NCBI RefSeq assembly: GCF_036711975.1
Contig: NC_091973.1
Coordinates: forward strand, 3,224,001-3,288,000
Length of the DNA stretch: 64,000 bases
Origin: Onthophagus taurus
Taxonomy: Eukaryota > Arthropoda > Insecta > Coleoptera > Scarabaeidae
Direction of reading: 5' to 3'
Shown: piece by piece, positions 24,181 to 37,339 of the stretch
How the letters are laid out: each line of letters begins with the position of its first letter
How positions within the stretch are numbered: position 1 is the first letter of the stretch
Made by a program: the position numbers and the translations under genes
Notes under the pieces: model-generated
What the model saw: the letters and a program-made list of their open reading frames with translations, nothing else
Databases searched by the model: none
What the model was told of the DNA's origin: nothing

Positions 24181-27100
24181 ATGCGGACGCAATATGATCG
24201 CGCGCGAATTTTCAAACTTTTGAAAAAGACTATGGACGACGTCCGCGAATTAAAATCTCCAAACGCAACGTCCGAATTGGTGGCGGCTAATTATAACAAA
24301 TTATCCGATCATATTCGGAGATTAACACCTCAGGGGATACAATGTAGCGTTTTTTGCGGCGGAATTAATTGTAAATATGAAAATCCGGATAATTGGACTG
24401 CTGATAGTTTGGCCGTGCAAGGAATATATTCTCATTGGTAAGTTAAAAGAAACAATTTTTTTGTATTACAAGTTATACGTGTTTATGTCGGTTATTATTG
24501 AACACCTGTCGTTATTAATACTTCGTTTTGTGAAATAATTCATTGAATCAATAGCAAATTGATAAAAACGTCCGAGTGTTATTTCCTAACGATAATTCAA
24601 GGTCGATCTTTTGCAGGATTACTTCCGACATTCTTGCGATGGCACGACCTAGTACCATTCTAATCGTCAAAAAGAACATTTTACAGCAATTCGAAAGGTA
24701 AAATCAATTAGGTACTTAATAATAATAAAAAAATGTATGAATTTTTAAGTTTGGGAATCAAATCAATCATAAATTTACAATGCCCGCGGGAACACGCTAG
24801 TTGTGGACAACCATTAGAAAGTTCCGGTTTTTCTTATGATCCTAATATTTTTATGGAGAATAAGAGTAAGTTATTTATTTATTATTTGTAAATTAAGATG
24901 CATATTATTTTTTTCTGGAATAAATAAAAATGAATCAAAATAACAGAAAAAAGCATAGAATTATATTTGTACTGCGCAAGTTAATGAATATTAATGCTAG
25001 CTATTTTAAAACTGGCACTCTTATCTTCCGGAAATCTACACGTTGGAAAAGCCGCGGGTTTCGCCTGCATAAAAAAGTCGTAAGTATTTAAGCGGGCATC
25101 AAGATCGATACAAAATTTTCTTTTTAGCGCAAGTACTAATACATTAATTCACATCAAAAATATTAATACAAAAATAGTCGTTTGGGGTGTCTAATTAAAA
25201 AGTAATTTACTTGTTGCAACCGACTCAATTATTCATAACCCTATTAGACCTCGTCAACTTGTCAAAACGGGTCTTGTACAAAAAAAAGGTGTTGCATCTT
25301 TAATATGTTTGTTACCTGTTAGTGCACGATATGTCAAAAAGTGGGTCACGGTTTTTTTGTACCCCGATCCAAGATAAGAAGTGAATTACCGATCTAATTC
25401 AAACTCCCTTTATATCGGGATGGTCAAGAACGAAAACATATATTATGCAAGATAGTAATTTTATGTAATTTCTAGAGTACGAACCAATAGTTGTGTCAAA
25501 TCGATACTAAATATCGTTTTGGCACTTAATAAAGCACTTTAATTCACTAAATACCGTTATTAAATTTAATTCGATAAAATATTTAATATGCATCGATTTA
25601 ATCCCTTTTTTGACATAAATCTTTTTTTAGTATATTATTATAATTTCGCTTGGAAAGATTACGGAGATGCCACCTTATTAGGATTATTAAACATGGTTAA
25701 AGTTTTAGCTTTTGCTACATCGGAAGGAAGAGTTGCTGTTCATTGTCACGCTGGTAACTTGATTTATATTAATTTGTCAATATAAAAAGAAAAAATTGTG
25801 CAGGTTTAGGAAGAACTGGAGTATTAATCTCGTGCTATCTGGTTTATTCTTTAAAAGCAGAAGCGAACGATGCAATTAAATACGTTAGATATAAACGACC
25901 GGGTTCGGTTCAAACTCGGGGTCAAATTGTGTGCGTTCGCCATTTTGCTAGTTTCATTTTACCGAGAAGATTAACGTTTTTTATAAAGTATTAATTGAGC
26001 TTATTAATATATTATTTATAACACACATTTTTTAGAGAATGCGAAAAAGAAAAATACATGGCTCCTTTTAATTTAGCTAGGTTTTTAAGGCGGCAAAAAG
26101 TGCTTTTTCACGGTTACGATGAAAGGATGTACAAATATTTTCCAAAAATAATCCATGTCATTTGTGAGCGTATTTTAAAACTATGCGGATGTTGGGTGAA
26201 CGAATTCCCGCAAAATTGGAACATACCGATCACCACAGACTTTTTTTGCTCTAAATCTGGGAATGGTGTTGTTAGACATGAAAGTTTATACAGTATTTGT
26301 AGCAATGCGTCTGAAAGTATTTTTGATTACTATTTATTTATGACGTAACCATTTTTTTTTTAATTATTAGGCAATTTATTAAGTCCTGATACCTTAAATT
26401 CTCCGAGTAACGAACATTTCTTAACAATTCCTTCTGCACCATCAAGTCCTCATCCATCAGATTGTAGCGATACATTCTCAGGTAATTCAAAATTCATAAC
26501 AATATTATCAGTATGCAACCAATATTACAATATTAGTATTGCAATACGCGATTTGCGTATTTGGTTGCATACTTTGTAATGATGACGTCGGATACGAGAA
26601 TTAATTAACACAGTGTATATAATTGTATAATATATGTGTATAGATTTGGATACTGATGATATAAATGAAGACCTCTTAGCAGAAAATAAATGTTTCCAAG
26701 AATTAGAAAATGAAAATCTTCTTTGGGAGCCTCAACAAATAATGATTCAAGACGTTCGAATTGTAGAGAACGCTTTATTGGTTGATTTTTCAACATTAGA
26801 CGGCGAAAAACGAAAGGAAGTTAGAAAATTGCAGACGGATATAAATAATTCTCAGTCGGGGTGGTTAAAATTGGAGGTTGAAACTGATTTGATCGTGTTA
26901 TGTTCGATGTTACACGATTGGATAGAAAGCTTAAAAGAGCCGATCATAACAACAAACGACATGGAAAATATTGTTATTAACTACAAGCAACCCGAATTAT
27001 GTTTTTCCCATTTCGAAATTAAATCTGCGTTTTTAATCGAATACCTTTTACATTTTTTAAGTAAAATCAATCCGATTACCGAATTAACACGAACTTGTAT

Positions 27101-27383
27101 ATTAAGAAGATTTTTGGCAGCTTTATCGCATCAAACGGTCGTAATAAACGACGTCGTTGTACCTCAAAGTATTAAATGTACATTTTTTAATTAAAACAAT
27201 TTTTGATTTTTTAATTTTTTAGATAAAGGTTTCGGAAAATTACGAGAAGGAACCTTAACGTGCGCAATCGAATTTTTCGAATCGCTTTATACCGTGTTGG
27301 ATTCTTACCATCAAAGTCAAAAAAATTTTTTGACTGAAAATAAAGAATTCTTTGAAAGTGCAGAAGAGAAGAGTGATTTTTGA
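24181..27383 (+). CDS. PTPDC1: Protein tyrosine phosphatase domain-containing protein 1 (PTPDC1-like)
   Basis: Nine exons: 24181-24437, 24617-24697, 24750-24865, 25631-25753, 25804-25987, 26036-26265, 26371-26481, 26644-27168 and 27223-27383, giving 595 residues. The frame holds throughout; the exon 6 donor (26265) was chosen because it alone fits the phase of exon 7. The start is the first ATG after an in-frame stop. A dual-specificity phosphatase domain spans about residues 35-260 (CKYENPDNW, ILAMARPST, INLQCPREHASCG, FAWKDYG). The P-loop is HCHAGLGRTG, with Cys190 and Arg196 across an exon junction. The C-terminus (about 370-590, LKEPIITTNDME, FFESLYTVLDSYHQ) matches the tail of vertebrate PTPDC1, which is linked to centrosome and cilium length control. 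The large disordered middle of the vertebrate protein is much shorter here. Confidence 0.9.
26506..26622 (-). repeat. MITE copy 2, inside PTPDC1 intron 7
   Basis: Reverse-complement relative of the element at 23717. It occupies most of a 162-base intron (26482-26643), leaving only about 24 bases before and 21 after it, including both splice sites. Confidence 0.7.
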
Positions 27384-29791
27384 GTTGAAATGAAGAAATG
27401 TTACTTCCAGTAGTTTTATTTTTATATTGTATGGGGTTTAATAAATTATTGAGGATTTAATTTTATTTTTTGATTTATTTAAATACCTCCATAATTACAG
27501 TAAACTGTATTACCACCATAATAGAATAATGAAATTAATAATAGATGTCGCCTTTGATTTATTTTACCCATTTCAAAACTTTCAATTATAAATTATAATT
27601 AAAAATTTAAAATAAAAAATTTGAATTGAAAGAGTTTAAATTAAAAAAACTTTCCAAATGAAATTTGTGTTTTACAAAGATTTCGCGTTTTACCACAGCA
27701 ATAAGTAAAAAATATTAACAATTTCACGTTTACTAAGTGATACAATGAAAAGTTTTTAAATTACAAAAAAAAGGTAAGAATCACTTAGATAATTATTATA
27801 GAAAGAAAACAAAGGATAAATAACGGATCAAGTTGACCTAGTCTACATTTTCTCAGTAAGATAGGTACCGGTTAGCGGATTTTCTTTTAAGAATTGCTGT
27901 TGCATTCATTTTTCTGACCATTCGCATCTAAACTCGAATAGGTTCGTGGGCAGGATTAAACGTTGCTATCTCGTGGAAGTTACCTAAACGCCGAGTTTTT
28001 GTGTAAATAAGGTTCCCTGATAAGGGAACTTATTGCACCTCTAAAAAGCCGGGGAATGATTCATATTAAATGAAAGTCGTACGATGTTTTGTGCGTGATC
28101 ATATTGTGAATCGATTAAATTTTCAATTTAAATTGGTAAGTGCCTTTAATATAAAAATAAATTAGCAAACAAAAAAATAATAAACAAAGAATAAAAAATA
28201 ATTATTTTTATTGGAAATCACGCCACTGAAAATGAAATTATTATAAATAAACACAGAAAGTCGACGTCACAATATCGTTCGATCGATTGGGATTTAAAAA
28301 TCGGTCGCGATAACTCGATTCAGAATGATATGATGGACAAAGTATCAACAACACATTCTTTTTAGAGAAGATATTAAAAAGAAACAATTTTAAAATTCAA
28401 AAATTTTAAAAACCCGCCTTTTTAAAAAATAATTTTTTTAAATCCTGAGATAACTCGTTTTGAAACACGTGTTTTAATAAAAATTTGTGTGTCCAAGTTA
28501 AACTCGTGCTCTCCAAAATTTTTAATATACAAGTAAGGTAAATATGAAACATTAATTAATTAAATAAAAATAATACATATTTTTTTCGTTATAATCAAAT
28601 TAAGTCGATAGCGATTAAGTTTAGAAAAATACAAAAATTATCTCGTAATTTTTCGGCATAATTATCTAAAGGTCAAACGTTGCCAACGAAAACGAATTTC
28701 GAAAAACGTTGACGCCCATTTTTTGATTTATTTTTTTTCGTTAATTATTTTCTGTTCAAGTACGTCTCAATTCGCTTATCTTAATTTTGCAACAAGATGC
28801 AACACTCAACTGAAAGTCATCTTGCACACCTAAAAACGTGCTCTTCCAAACACTCGATAATTTATTGTTTTATAGATAACGAGGTACCTTCGATGGTCCA
28901 AAGTTTATCCCATTTATAACAATGCCCTGCGAATTACTACTGTTTTCTAAAACAATGATAACTAATAATTGATAATATTCAAGTAGACATATTCATATTT
29001 TTTTTAGATATTTACGTTTTTTTTTAAACGGGTTGCAAAGCGCAATTTGCTTTTTATCAATTAGATAACAACGAATTAAATTAAATACGCGGCTTATTTA
29101 AATTTATTAAAAAAAAATTGTTTCAAGGTTTAATTCGTATAGGAGCCAATATCAATTGATTTGGTTGTCATCCGCTCTAATAGATATTGTAAAAATCATT
29201 TTTGTTATATATGTATTACATACATATACAAGTGCTCGTACGATGCAGGTCAAAGTGTACCCGAATATCTTTTCACACAACTCGATTTCAATCGTTATCG
29301 CGATAAAATGACATTGATTCGGGATTTCGCTATTAGGACGCAACCCATGCTATTTTTGAAAAATTTAAAATTTAACCGTATCGAAACTTATTTAGATAAC
29401 AGTATCGAAATCATAAAAAAATGTTTTTATTTAAATTTCACCTTACATATATTTTATTAAAATAATTATTTTAACTTACTTTTAAATAATAAATATAATT
29501 TTTTTTTTGATATTATTTTATTTATAAATACGTTACAAAAATAATTATAATCTCATTAAGGAAGTTGGTCAAAGTTAAAAAAAACAAAAGTTAAAATAGA
29601 TTTGAATTGGAGTTAAACCCAATTGACTTGAATTCCTCTTTAATTCGTTGTCGAATATTAACAGTCAAAAAATTACGAAACTAAAACGATATAATGTAAT
29701 ACTTAGGGCAGAATATTCGGACGGTTTCAAAAAAAAAAAAAATGGGTGACATGAGTCAATAAGATAACGGATTTCCATAGAGTTAGATAAC
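27384..29791. other. Intergenic region, no gene recognised
   Basis: About 2.4 kb of strongly AT-rich DNA. The open frame at 29161-29460 has no recognisable motif. Possible PTPDC1 polyadenylation AATAAA near 27440. Confidence 0.4.
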
Positions 29792-29825
29792 TATAAATTG
29801 GCGGTCGCTAAATATTTATTGCAGT
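29792..29825 (+). promoter_or_regulatory. TATA box and initiator of the ACSBG gene
   Basis: TATAAAT at 29792-29798 lies 31 bases before the A of TTGCAGTC (A at 29823). The transcript would start a leader exon ending at 29932 (CAG|GTAAAT), which is spliced to 30857, upstream of the ATG. Confidence 0.6.
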
Positions 29826-30912
29826 CGCGGGGCGAGTGTTTAGTGACTTGTGCGTGTGCGACTTAGTTATATTTTGTGTTTTTAAATTTTTTAATCGAAA
29901 TCAAATTGCAATAAAAATAAGCACCGCAACAGGTAAATTGTTAATTCATTAATAATAAGCAAAGCGTCGCCTTGAGATCGTTATTTTTTTGAATTTAATA
30001 ATCGTATTGTGTACACTTTCTCGCGACAAATGGTTGGTTTACGGTCGATATTCCACAAGAAAAATTAATTTTTGTAAAATTAATTAGTTTTGTTAGTTAT
30101 TAAATAGAGTTTCCAAAAAAGGATTTAAATACAATTGGGCGGTGAGATATTTTTAGTAATTAAATTATTACAACGAGGTAATACGTGGAAATTCTTGTTT
30201 ATCTACTTAGATTATTAATACCATGGATATAATGAATTGCAAATTTTCTTCTTGAGGTATTTTATTTATTAAAACCTTATAAAATAAGAAATATTTTTCT
30301 TTTTATTAGGTTTTAAATGTAGATAATATTATCTATACCATAAAGTGATAAAAAATACGCTATCAACAAATTTCCACATATATTAATTTTTTTATATTAT
30401 ATTAACCACAATATCGTTAAAATTTAAATCTATTTTATTTTAAGAAATATAAATATAACTTTTTTTTGTTTATGATTGATATCTTTGATCTGATATAACA
30501 CTCGTGCGGTCTCTTAACACTTAAATCAAGGAATTAAACAACATTTCCAAATTCGATTAACGCAGCCGCATCGTTAAATAAAAAAAATTAGACACCTTCC
30601 TTTATTGCTCGTTTTCTTTACTTCTAATGGTTTAAGCGCGTTTTACTTTTTTTTAATCCGAAGGACAAGGCCACTAGAAAATCTAAACATCTAATCACGA
30701 TTTGTACATAAATTAAATTCAGTTACTAACTTAAGTAACTTGGCAATTAATTAATTATCATAACAATAACGTGTACAATAAATAATTACACTTTTTTTTT
30801 TGTTGCATGATTTCAAATCATCATTTAAATCTAATTTTTTTATTTTGTTGTTTCAGTTTTTCGTCAGAGTCAATTGAACAACATAATTTTCCAGTTTTAG
30901 AAACTCATCAAG

Positions 30913-33900
30913 ATGTCAGTACAAATGAATGGAATATCACATGATAATAATAATAAAAAACCTAGTAATGGTATGTTATTTATTTTTTTTTTCTTTGTTT
31001 AAACGGAAAATTATTATTTACAATTTTTTTTTATCAATTATTTTATGATCCTAATCAATTAATTCTTATTTCCTATAATTTCAGATTTAATAAGTTAATT
31101 TAATCTTATAATAAACATTTTTTCTCATTAATTTGACTTAGTACCTTATTTTGGGTTTTTTAGTCTCATAAATTATTTTTTTAAGAAAATATCCATTAAA
31201 TCATACCAATTTTTGGTTCTCTAACAACATTTTTTTACACTTTTCATTAAATATGTAAAGAGGATCAAAAATGCTTTCATTTAATAGATCCCAACCTCAA
31301 TATAACGTTATCGCCGACTTGGTACCTCATTTTTATATTTTTTTAGCATCATAAATTATTTATTTAAGAAAATATTCATCAAAAATAAAAGGAGGAACCA
31401 AAAATAAGCCAATTGAATGTGTTATAACGCTAATATAGCTTTGGTACCAAATATATTTGGTATGATACTAATTTTTTTGTACCTTAACAAAATTTTTTTT
31501 ATACTTTTCATTAAATATGTAAAGAGGATTAAAAATGCTTTCATTTAATACATCACAACCTCAATATATCATTATCGCCGACTTGGTACCACATTTTTAT
31601 ATTTTTTTAGCATCATAAATTATTTATTTAAGAAAATATCCATCAAAAATAAAAGGAGGAGCTAAAAATAAGCCAATTGAATGTGTTATAACCCTAATAT
31701 AGCTTTGGTACCAAATATATTTGGTATGATACCAATTTTTTTGTACCCTAACATAATTTTTTTTATACTTTTCATTAAATATGTAAAGAGGATTAAAAAT
31801 GCTTTCATGTAATACATCACAACCTCAATATAACATTATCGCCGACTTGGTACCACATTTTTATATTTTTTAGCATCATAAATTATTTATTTAAGAAAAT
31901 ATCCATCAAAAATATAAGAAGGAACCAAAAATAAGCCAATTGAATGTGTTATAGCTTTGGTACCAAATATATTTGGTATGATACCAATTTTTTTGTTCCC
32001 CAACAAAATTTTTTTTATACTTTTCATTAAATATGTAAAAAGGATTAAAAATACCTTCATTTAATACATCACAACCTTAAATTAACATTATTACAACATA
32101 CGATATCACTTTATAATTGATTTGGTACCAACATATTTAGCATTGTACCAAATTATATATATAAATATGTATATAATAACAGTTTTTTTTTTAATTTTTA
32201 AGGTCCGGATCAAATAATTCCCGCTGAAAATTTATACACAGCTGATCCAACAGGATGCGTTAAAATTCGAATGCCAAATAATAGTAAAGATTTATCAGGA
32301 AACCCTCCATTGTCGGTTCCGGGATTATTAAAAAGAACTGTATCAAATTATCCCGATAGTATTGCTCTTTGTACTAAGTTACCTGATGGAAAATGGCACA
32401 AAATTACTTACAGGTAAGTAAGAAAAACATAATGAATTAGTTTTGATTAGAAAAACACTTAAAGTAATGATGAAAAAGTAAGTTTGAAACGATAACAATC
32501 TGAGGTGTAAAGTACATTCACCGAATTGGAGTAGTAGATAATCCCGGAGTTAATTTTTAACGTGCAGTTATGTAAGGAGTTGCTCTTTTATCAGTTTCGC
32601 CTCATTTTTTTACGAGTAATCATTTAATTAATATTATTTGAGATAAGTCGGTGAACTTGAATCTAAACTAAAATTAATCATTTTAATCGTCGACTATTTT
32701 AATTTTATTCAAAATTCCATCAAACGTTAGTTTCACAAATTTAAATCACAATTCCGCAATAAAATCGTATTAACATGCGTCTTATTGTCTGACAATAATA
32801 GGGCATTTAAATCACGGCTACTAAGCATTTTTGAAAGTAACTCTAGTCTTTGGTCCTTGAAACACTTCGTCGTCTCTCTTTTCAATTTTTTTTTAATTAA
32901 AAATACGTAATTCCAATATTAGATTTATAATTAACAATTGATGACATAAATTTTTTTTTTATTGTTTTATTAATTATTTTTAGAGAATACCAACAACAAG
33001 TCCGTCTTGTCGCCAAAGCATTTATTGCTTTAGGATTGGAAAGATATCATTCGGTATGCATTTTAGGGTTTAACAGCCCCGAATGGTTCATATCAGATTT
33101 GGCAGCTATTCACGCCGGGTAAATTTAATTAATTAATTTTTTGAAATGATTTTTTATTATTAATTATTTTTAGTGGATTCGCCGCTGGTATATACACGAC
33201 AAACACGGCTGAGGCTTGTTTTTATTGCGCGGAAAATAGCAGAGCCAATATCATTGTCGTCCAAGATAGCAAACAATTGGAGAAAATTCTTTCCATCAAA
33301 TCGAGATTGCCTCATTTAAAAGCAATTATTCAATACGAGGGGATCCCTGATAAACCAGACGTTTTAAGCGTAAGATTTAATTTTATAAACTTTATAATCA
33401 CCAAATAAAATTTTTTTTAATAGTGGAAAAGAGTGCTTCAAATCGGCAGAGAGCAAAGCGATGAAAAACTTGAGAATGTTCTCAAAACTATGGGTGCAAA
33501 CGAATGTTGTACTCTAGTATACACTGTAAGACCAATAAATTTATTCGCACCAATTTATGATTAACTTAATTTTTTTTAGTCTGGAACTGTAGGAAATCCA
33601 AAAGCTGTAATGTTAACCCACGATAACTTAACATGGGACGCTATAGCTATAGGTGAAAGAATAGGTGGCTTAAAAGACGGAATGGAATCCATCGTAAGTT
33701 ATCTTCCATTAAGTCACGTCGCAGCCCAAGTCGTCGATATTTACATCACCATGTCAGTCGCTGCTTCGGTCCACTTCGCTGATCCAAACGCTCTTAAAGG
33801 AAGCTTGGTTAACACATTAAAAGAAGTTAGACCAACCAGATTCTTAGCTGTACCAAGAGTTTGGGAGAAAATGCATGAAAAAATGATGCAAATTGCAGCT

Positions 33901-35074
33901 AGTGGCGGTATTATCCAAAAAATGATCGCCAGTTGGGCTAAAAATAACAGTTTACAACATTATATGAAAAAAATGAATGGGTAAATATTACAATACAAAT
34001 TCTATTATCTTAATTTCAATATTTCTTTTAAATTTTAGTGTCGAATCGAGCACATTTGGTTATTCAGTGGCTAGCTCCGTAATTTTCAAAAAAATTAAAG
34101 AAGCTCTCGGTTTAGAAAGGTGTAAAACATTCGTATCAGCGGCCGCGCCGTTGGCGGCAGACATCAAAAAATATTTCTTCAGTATAGATTTACCTATAAT
34201 GGAAGCTTTTGGTATGTCGGAAGCTGCCGGAGCGCACACTTTGGGAGTTTTAGACGCTTTTGGTTTTGATACAATCGGACCAACGATACCCGGCATGCAA
34301 ACAAAACTTCATAACAAAGATGCTCAAGGTCATGGCGAAATTTGCATGTATGGAAGGCATGTGTTTATGGGTTATTTAAATGAACCAGAAAAAACTAAAG
34401 ACACTTTGGATGAAGAAGGTTGGTTACATTCCGGTGATATTGGAAGAATTGATGAAAGAGGTTTGGTGTATATTACTGGTAGATTGAAGGAATTGTTAAT
34501 TACCGCTGGAGGCGAAAATGTACCTCCAGTTCCTATTGAACAATTGGTGAAAGCGGAATTGCAACATGTTAGCAATTGCGTCTTAATTGGTGATAAACGC
34601 AAGTTCTTGTCTTTGTTGGTTACTTTGAAAACGGAAGTTGACCCCGACACTGCAGCTCCTTTAGATAAATTAACACCAGAAGTGAAAGATTGGTTGTCGA
34701 GTTTGGGATGTCCAGCATCTACGATTCCTGAAGTACTTAAAGCTGGACCTGATCCGAAATTATTGCAAGCTATTCAAGGCGGAATTGATAGAGTTAACAA
34801 GCAAGCTACCTCTAATGCTCAAAAAATTCAAAAGTTTGCTTTGTTACCTAAAGATTTCTCTATTCCTACTGGTGAATTAGGTAAGAAAATTAAACTTTTT
34901 AAATCAAACGTTTTACGTGAAAATATTTATTTTGGGACACGTAAAAATAACTTCCAATTATTTTTAAATAACCTAATAACGTATAAATTTATTATTTTAG
35001 GTCCTACACTTAAATTAAAACGTAACGTAATCCTGGAAAAATATGGCGATATTATAGATAGGTTCTATGATTAA
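30913..35074 (+). CDS. bgm: Long-chain fatty acid-CoA ligase, ACSBG/bubblegum type
   Basis: Eight coding exons: 30913-30970, 32203-32413, 32984-33118, 33174-33369, 33424-33525, 33580-33980, 34039-34880 and 35001-35074. All phases agree, giving 672 residues. A noncoding exon (about 29823-29932) precedes. It is an AMP-forming adenylate synthetase: the phosphate-binding loop is YTSGTVGNPKAVMLTHDN across exons 6-7, followed by YLPLSHVAAQVVDIY, EAFGMSEAAGAHT, GWLHSGDIGRIDERGLVYI and GRLKELLITAGGEN. Bubblegum-type enzymes activate long and very long chain fatty acids to acyl-CoA with ATP. Loss in flies causes fatty acid accumulation and neurodegeneration. Length and order fit ACSBG1/2. The P-loop reads GTVGNPKA rather than the commoner GTTGxPKG; my recollection is that insect bubblegum proteins share this. 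Confidence 0.95.
31140..32110. repeat. About 264 bp tandem repeat, 3-4 copies, in ACSBG intron 2
   Basis: The segment CATCATAAATTATTTATTTA recurs at 31347, 31611 and 31874 (spacing 264 and 263), with a diverged first copy near 31166. Each unit carries the near-palindrome GGTACCAAATATATTTGGTA and a TTTTTTTAG tract. Confidence 0.88.
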
Positions 35075-35560
35075 TTACTTTTTTTTTAAATATAAATGTT
35101 GTGTTATTTGTTGGATGTTAGGTATATCTGTTGTATATTTTTTATTGTAGCCCTTAAGGTTTATTATTAAATTTGAAAAAAAAGGAAAAAACGAAAAAAA
35201 TTTAAAAAACATTATTTAAATAAAAAAATAAATGAATTTCTTTTTTGTGGAATAATATTAAAATTTTTTTTATTTAAGCCGTTCTTTTTTACTTGTATAA
35301 CTAACTTCATATTAACAACATTTTTTTTTTTAATATTACTATCATCACTAAGTCGTTCCATTCAAATAAAATAAACCAATTCAACGTTATGATTAATTCA
35401 TGCATCAGGATATTAGGTTGTTAACGGCATCCAAAACAATTCCAAAAATGCGTGATGCCTCAAAAAAAAATCTGGAAGGACTATATTAAAGTAAGTACAA
35501 GCTTAACTTTAATATTTATTCGTTTACAGCAATATTTTAATAAGAAACACTAAAAAAAGC
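35075..35560. other. ACSBG 3' UTR and flank
   Basis: AATAAA signals near 35221-35230. No further gene. Confidence 0.4.
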
Positions 35561-35860
35561 AGTCGTAATATATTATTAGGAGCCGAGGCAGTGGCTAAAC
35601 TATTACAAAATTATTAATAAGGCTTTCTTGGCAGTCGTAATATATTATTAGCTGCCGAGGCAACGGTTTGAGTATTATACAGCAATAAGTAAAGGTTTCG
35701 TTTTAGAACCAATACTTCATTAGAAGCCGAGGCAGTGGCAGTATTACAAAGTTATTAAAATTTTCTTTGCAGTCGTAATATATCGCTAGAAGCCGAGACA
35801 GGAATACCTCGCCAAGGCAATGGCTTGAGTATTATAAAGCAATAATTAATTAATAATAAA
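35560..35860. repeat. Outlying block of the GCCGAGGCAG repeat
   Basis: Four diverged units with GCCGAGGCAG and CAGTCGTAATATATTA, related to the main array at 37340-38217. Confidence 0.75.
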
Positions 35861-36478
35861 TTAATTTGCCGACATTGAGTCATCTCATGATATTCCAAGT
35901 ATAGTCAAATTATCCTCACAGTTAAGGTCTTTAGAAATCCGTTTAGGCAGACAAAATGCAGAAATTTCTTGACGTTGTGGAAGAAGATCCAAACTTTATG
36001 GGGATTAGAGCATGGAGATGACTGGAAGGATGTTCTAAAGCATGTCAGGAAGATTTTGACGAAATCCAAGATGCTGGGAAAAAGACGTCAAGTTGAGAAA
36101 GATGAATGAGTTGTTGAGAAGATTCTTGAACTCATCCTCCACTTTTTCCATTCTAGCATTCTTGTATCTTCTTTCGTCTTAATATCTTTTTAGTCGTTTC
36201 GTGATGAAGTAGTTTACATGTTCGAATTACAATTGCAGAATACAAACAAAATTTTTAATAATCATCATTATTAATTAACATACAAAAATTATCATTTAAA
36301 AATGTTAAATATTCAACGAAATGTTGAAGGGGTAAATATGGCTAAGGAGAACATAAAAATAGAATTAATAAAAATTTTATTTATACACCTATGAAATAAA
36401 ATACAAGTTAAATGGTTAATAATACTTGGTAAATATTAAAAAAAGATTTAATGACACATGGATCAGTTCCTGATAAAC
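35861..36478. other. Unresolved sequence downstream of SERF
   Basis: Contains a purine-rich stretch (35950-36130) that looks like degraded coding sequence, but no family could be named in any frame. The remainder is probably SERF 3' UTR (minus strand). Confidence 0.3.
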
Positions 36479-36817
36479 TTATTTTTTATTTTGGCTGGGT
36501 ACCGCATCTTCTTTTTTGCGTTGTTTTTCTCTCATCATTTCCGCATCCCTATAAACAGGATACTCTCACCCTTATTACACACTTTAAACTAAACTTAAAT
36601 ATGTAAAAATAAAGTTGCTTTCTATGATCTGTTTTACCGAAATTTTCTCTGTTCCAACGTTAGGCCGTCCCCCCCGGAAGGTTTCTTTTTAGAACTTTCG
36701 AGTTGTTTCCTTTGATTCTTAGCCCTGGCCAATTCGCGTTGATTTCCGCCTAAAAACGAACGTCATTTAACCGTCAACCGGCCGTTCGGAAGGTCATTCG
36801 CGTCACTCACGTGTCAT
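36479..36817 (-). CDS. SERF: Small EDRK-rich factor (SERF / 4F5 family)
   Basis: Three minus-strand exons, 36811-36817 (only seven coding bases, ATG ACA C, then GTGAGT), 36638-36749 and 36479-36548, join in phase to a 62-residue protein. It begins MTRGNQRELARAKNQRKQ, continues LTLEQRKFRDAEMMREKQRK, and ends PSQNKK. The MTRGNQRELAR start is the hallmark of SERF proteins, and 62 residues is the length of human SERF1. SERF is a small, highly charged, disordered protein that binds nucleic acid and speeds aggregation of amyloidogenic proteins. It is too small and too interrupted to show up as a long open frame. Repeats crowd it on both sides. Confidence 0.93.
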
Positions 36818-36945
36818 TTTTTTTATTTATTACACACTATTTCGATATTCTTTGCTGAGTTTGCCGAAAATGTTTGCTTTAATTTTATTTTTTTTTTAAG
36901 CCTGTCAAAGGCCGCAGCCTCAAAAAAGGCAACGCTACACAACCG

Positions 36946-37280
36946 GACCTACTCCGTGAAAACTTAACCAGAACAGTGCGATAAAGGTAGTATGACCTAT
37001 GACGCATTCTACTTCAACGACATCTAACATCAAATATAATCAACTTTATGTAATTTGATCTTTTAAATAACGCATTTATTTAATGATTTTACCCATACAT
37101 TTATTCTTTATTTTATTAATTACATCATATTTTTTTATTAATCTTACTTTATATCACGTTTATTTAGTTCACTTAAGTGATAAAAGGTGTCACCACGTTA
37201 TTTAGTTTTATAAACGATAAGAGGTGTCGCTTTTTTAATCACATTGAATAAAAAAAATGCTTAGCTTCACACTTAACGCA
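36946..37280. repeat. Duplicated segment, copy 1 (upstream of SERF)
   Basis: Starts GACCTACTCCGTGAAAACTT and runs through GGTGTCACCACGTTATTTAG to ATGCTTAGCTTC. It matches 39507-39812 in the same orientation with a few small insertions and deletions. Confidence 0.88.
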
Positions 37281-37339
37281 GTGATAATGTAACGTAATAA
37301 TGAATAAATGAATGAGTTGTAACAAGGGAATGAAGCAAT

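Noticed and set aside
26150-26348. Alternative PTPDC1 exon 6 end at CATT|GTGAGC
   Set aside because: Phase would fit, but the sequence after it still resembles the vertebrate protein, so the later donor at 26265 was preferred.
29161-29460. 99-codon frame before the ACSBG promoter
   Set aside because: Non-ATG start, no family motif, very AT-rich; no splice partner found.
34060-34650. Minus-strand frames in the ACSBG last large exon
   Set aside because: Antisense shadows of strongly supported coding sequence.
35950-36180. Purine-rich stretch resembling a decayed coding sequence
   Set aside because: No family could be named in any of six frames; not enough to call an element.
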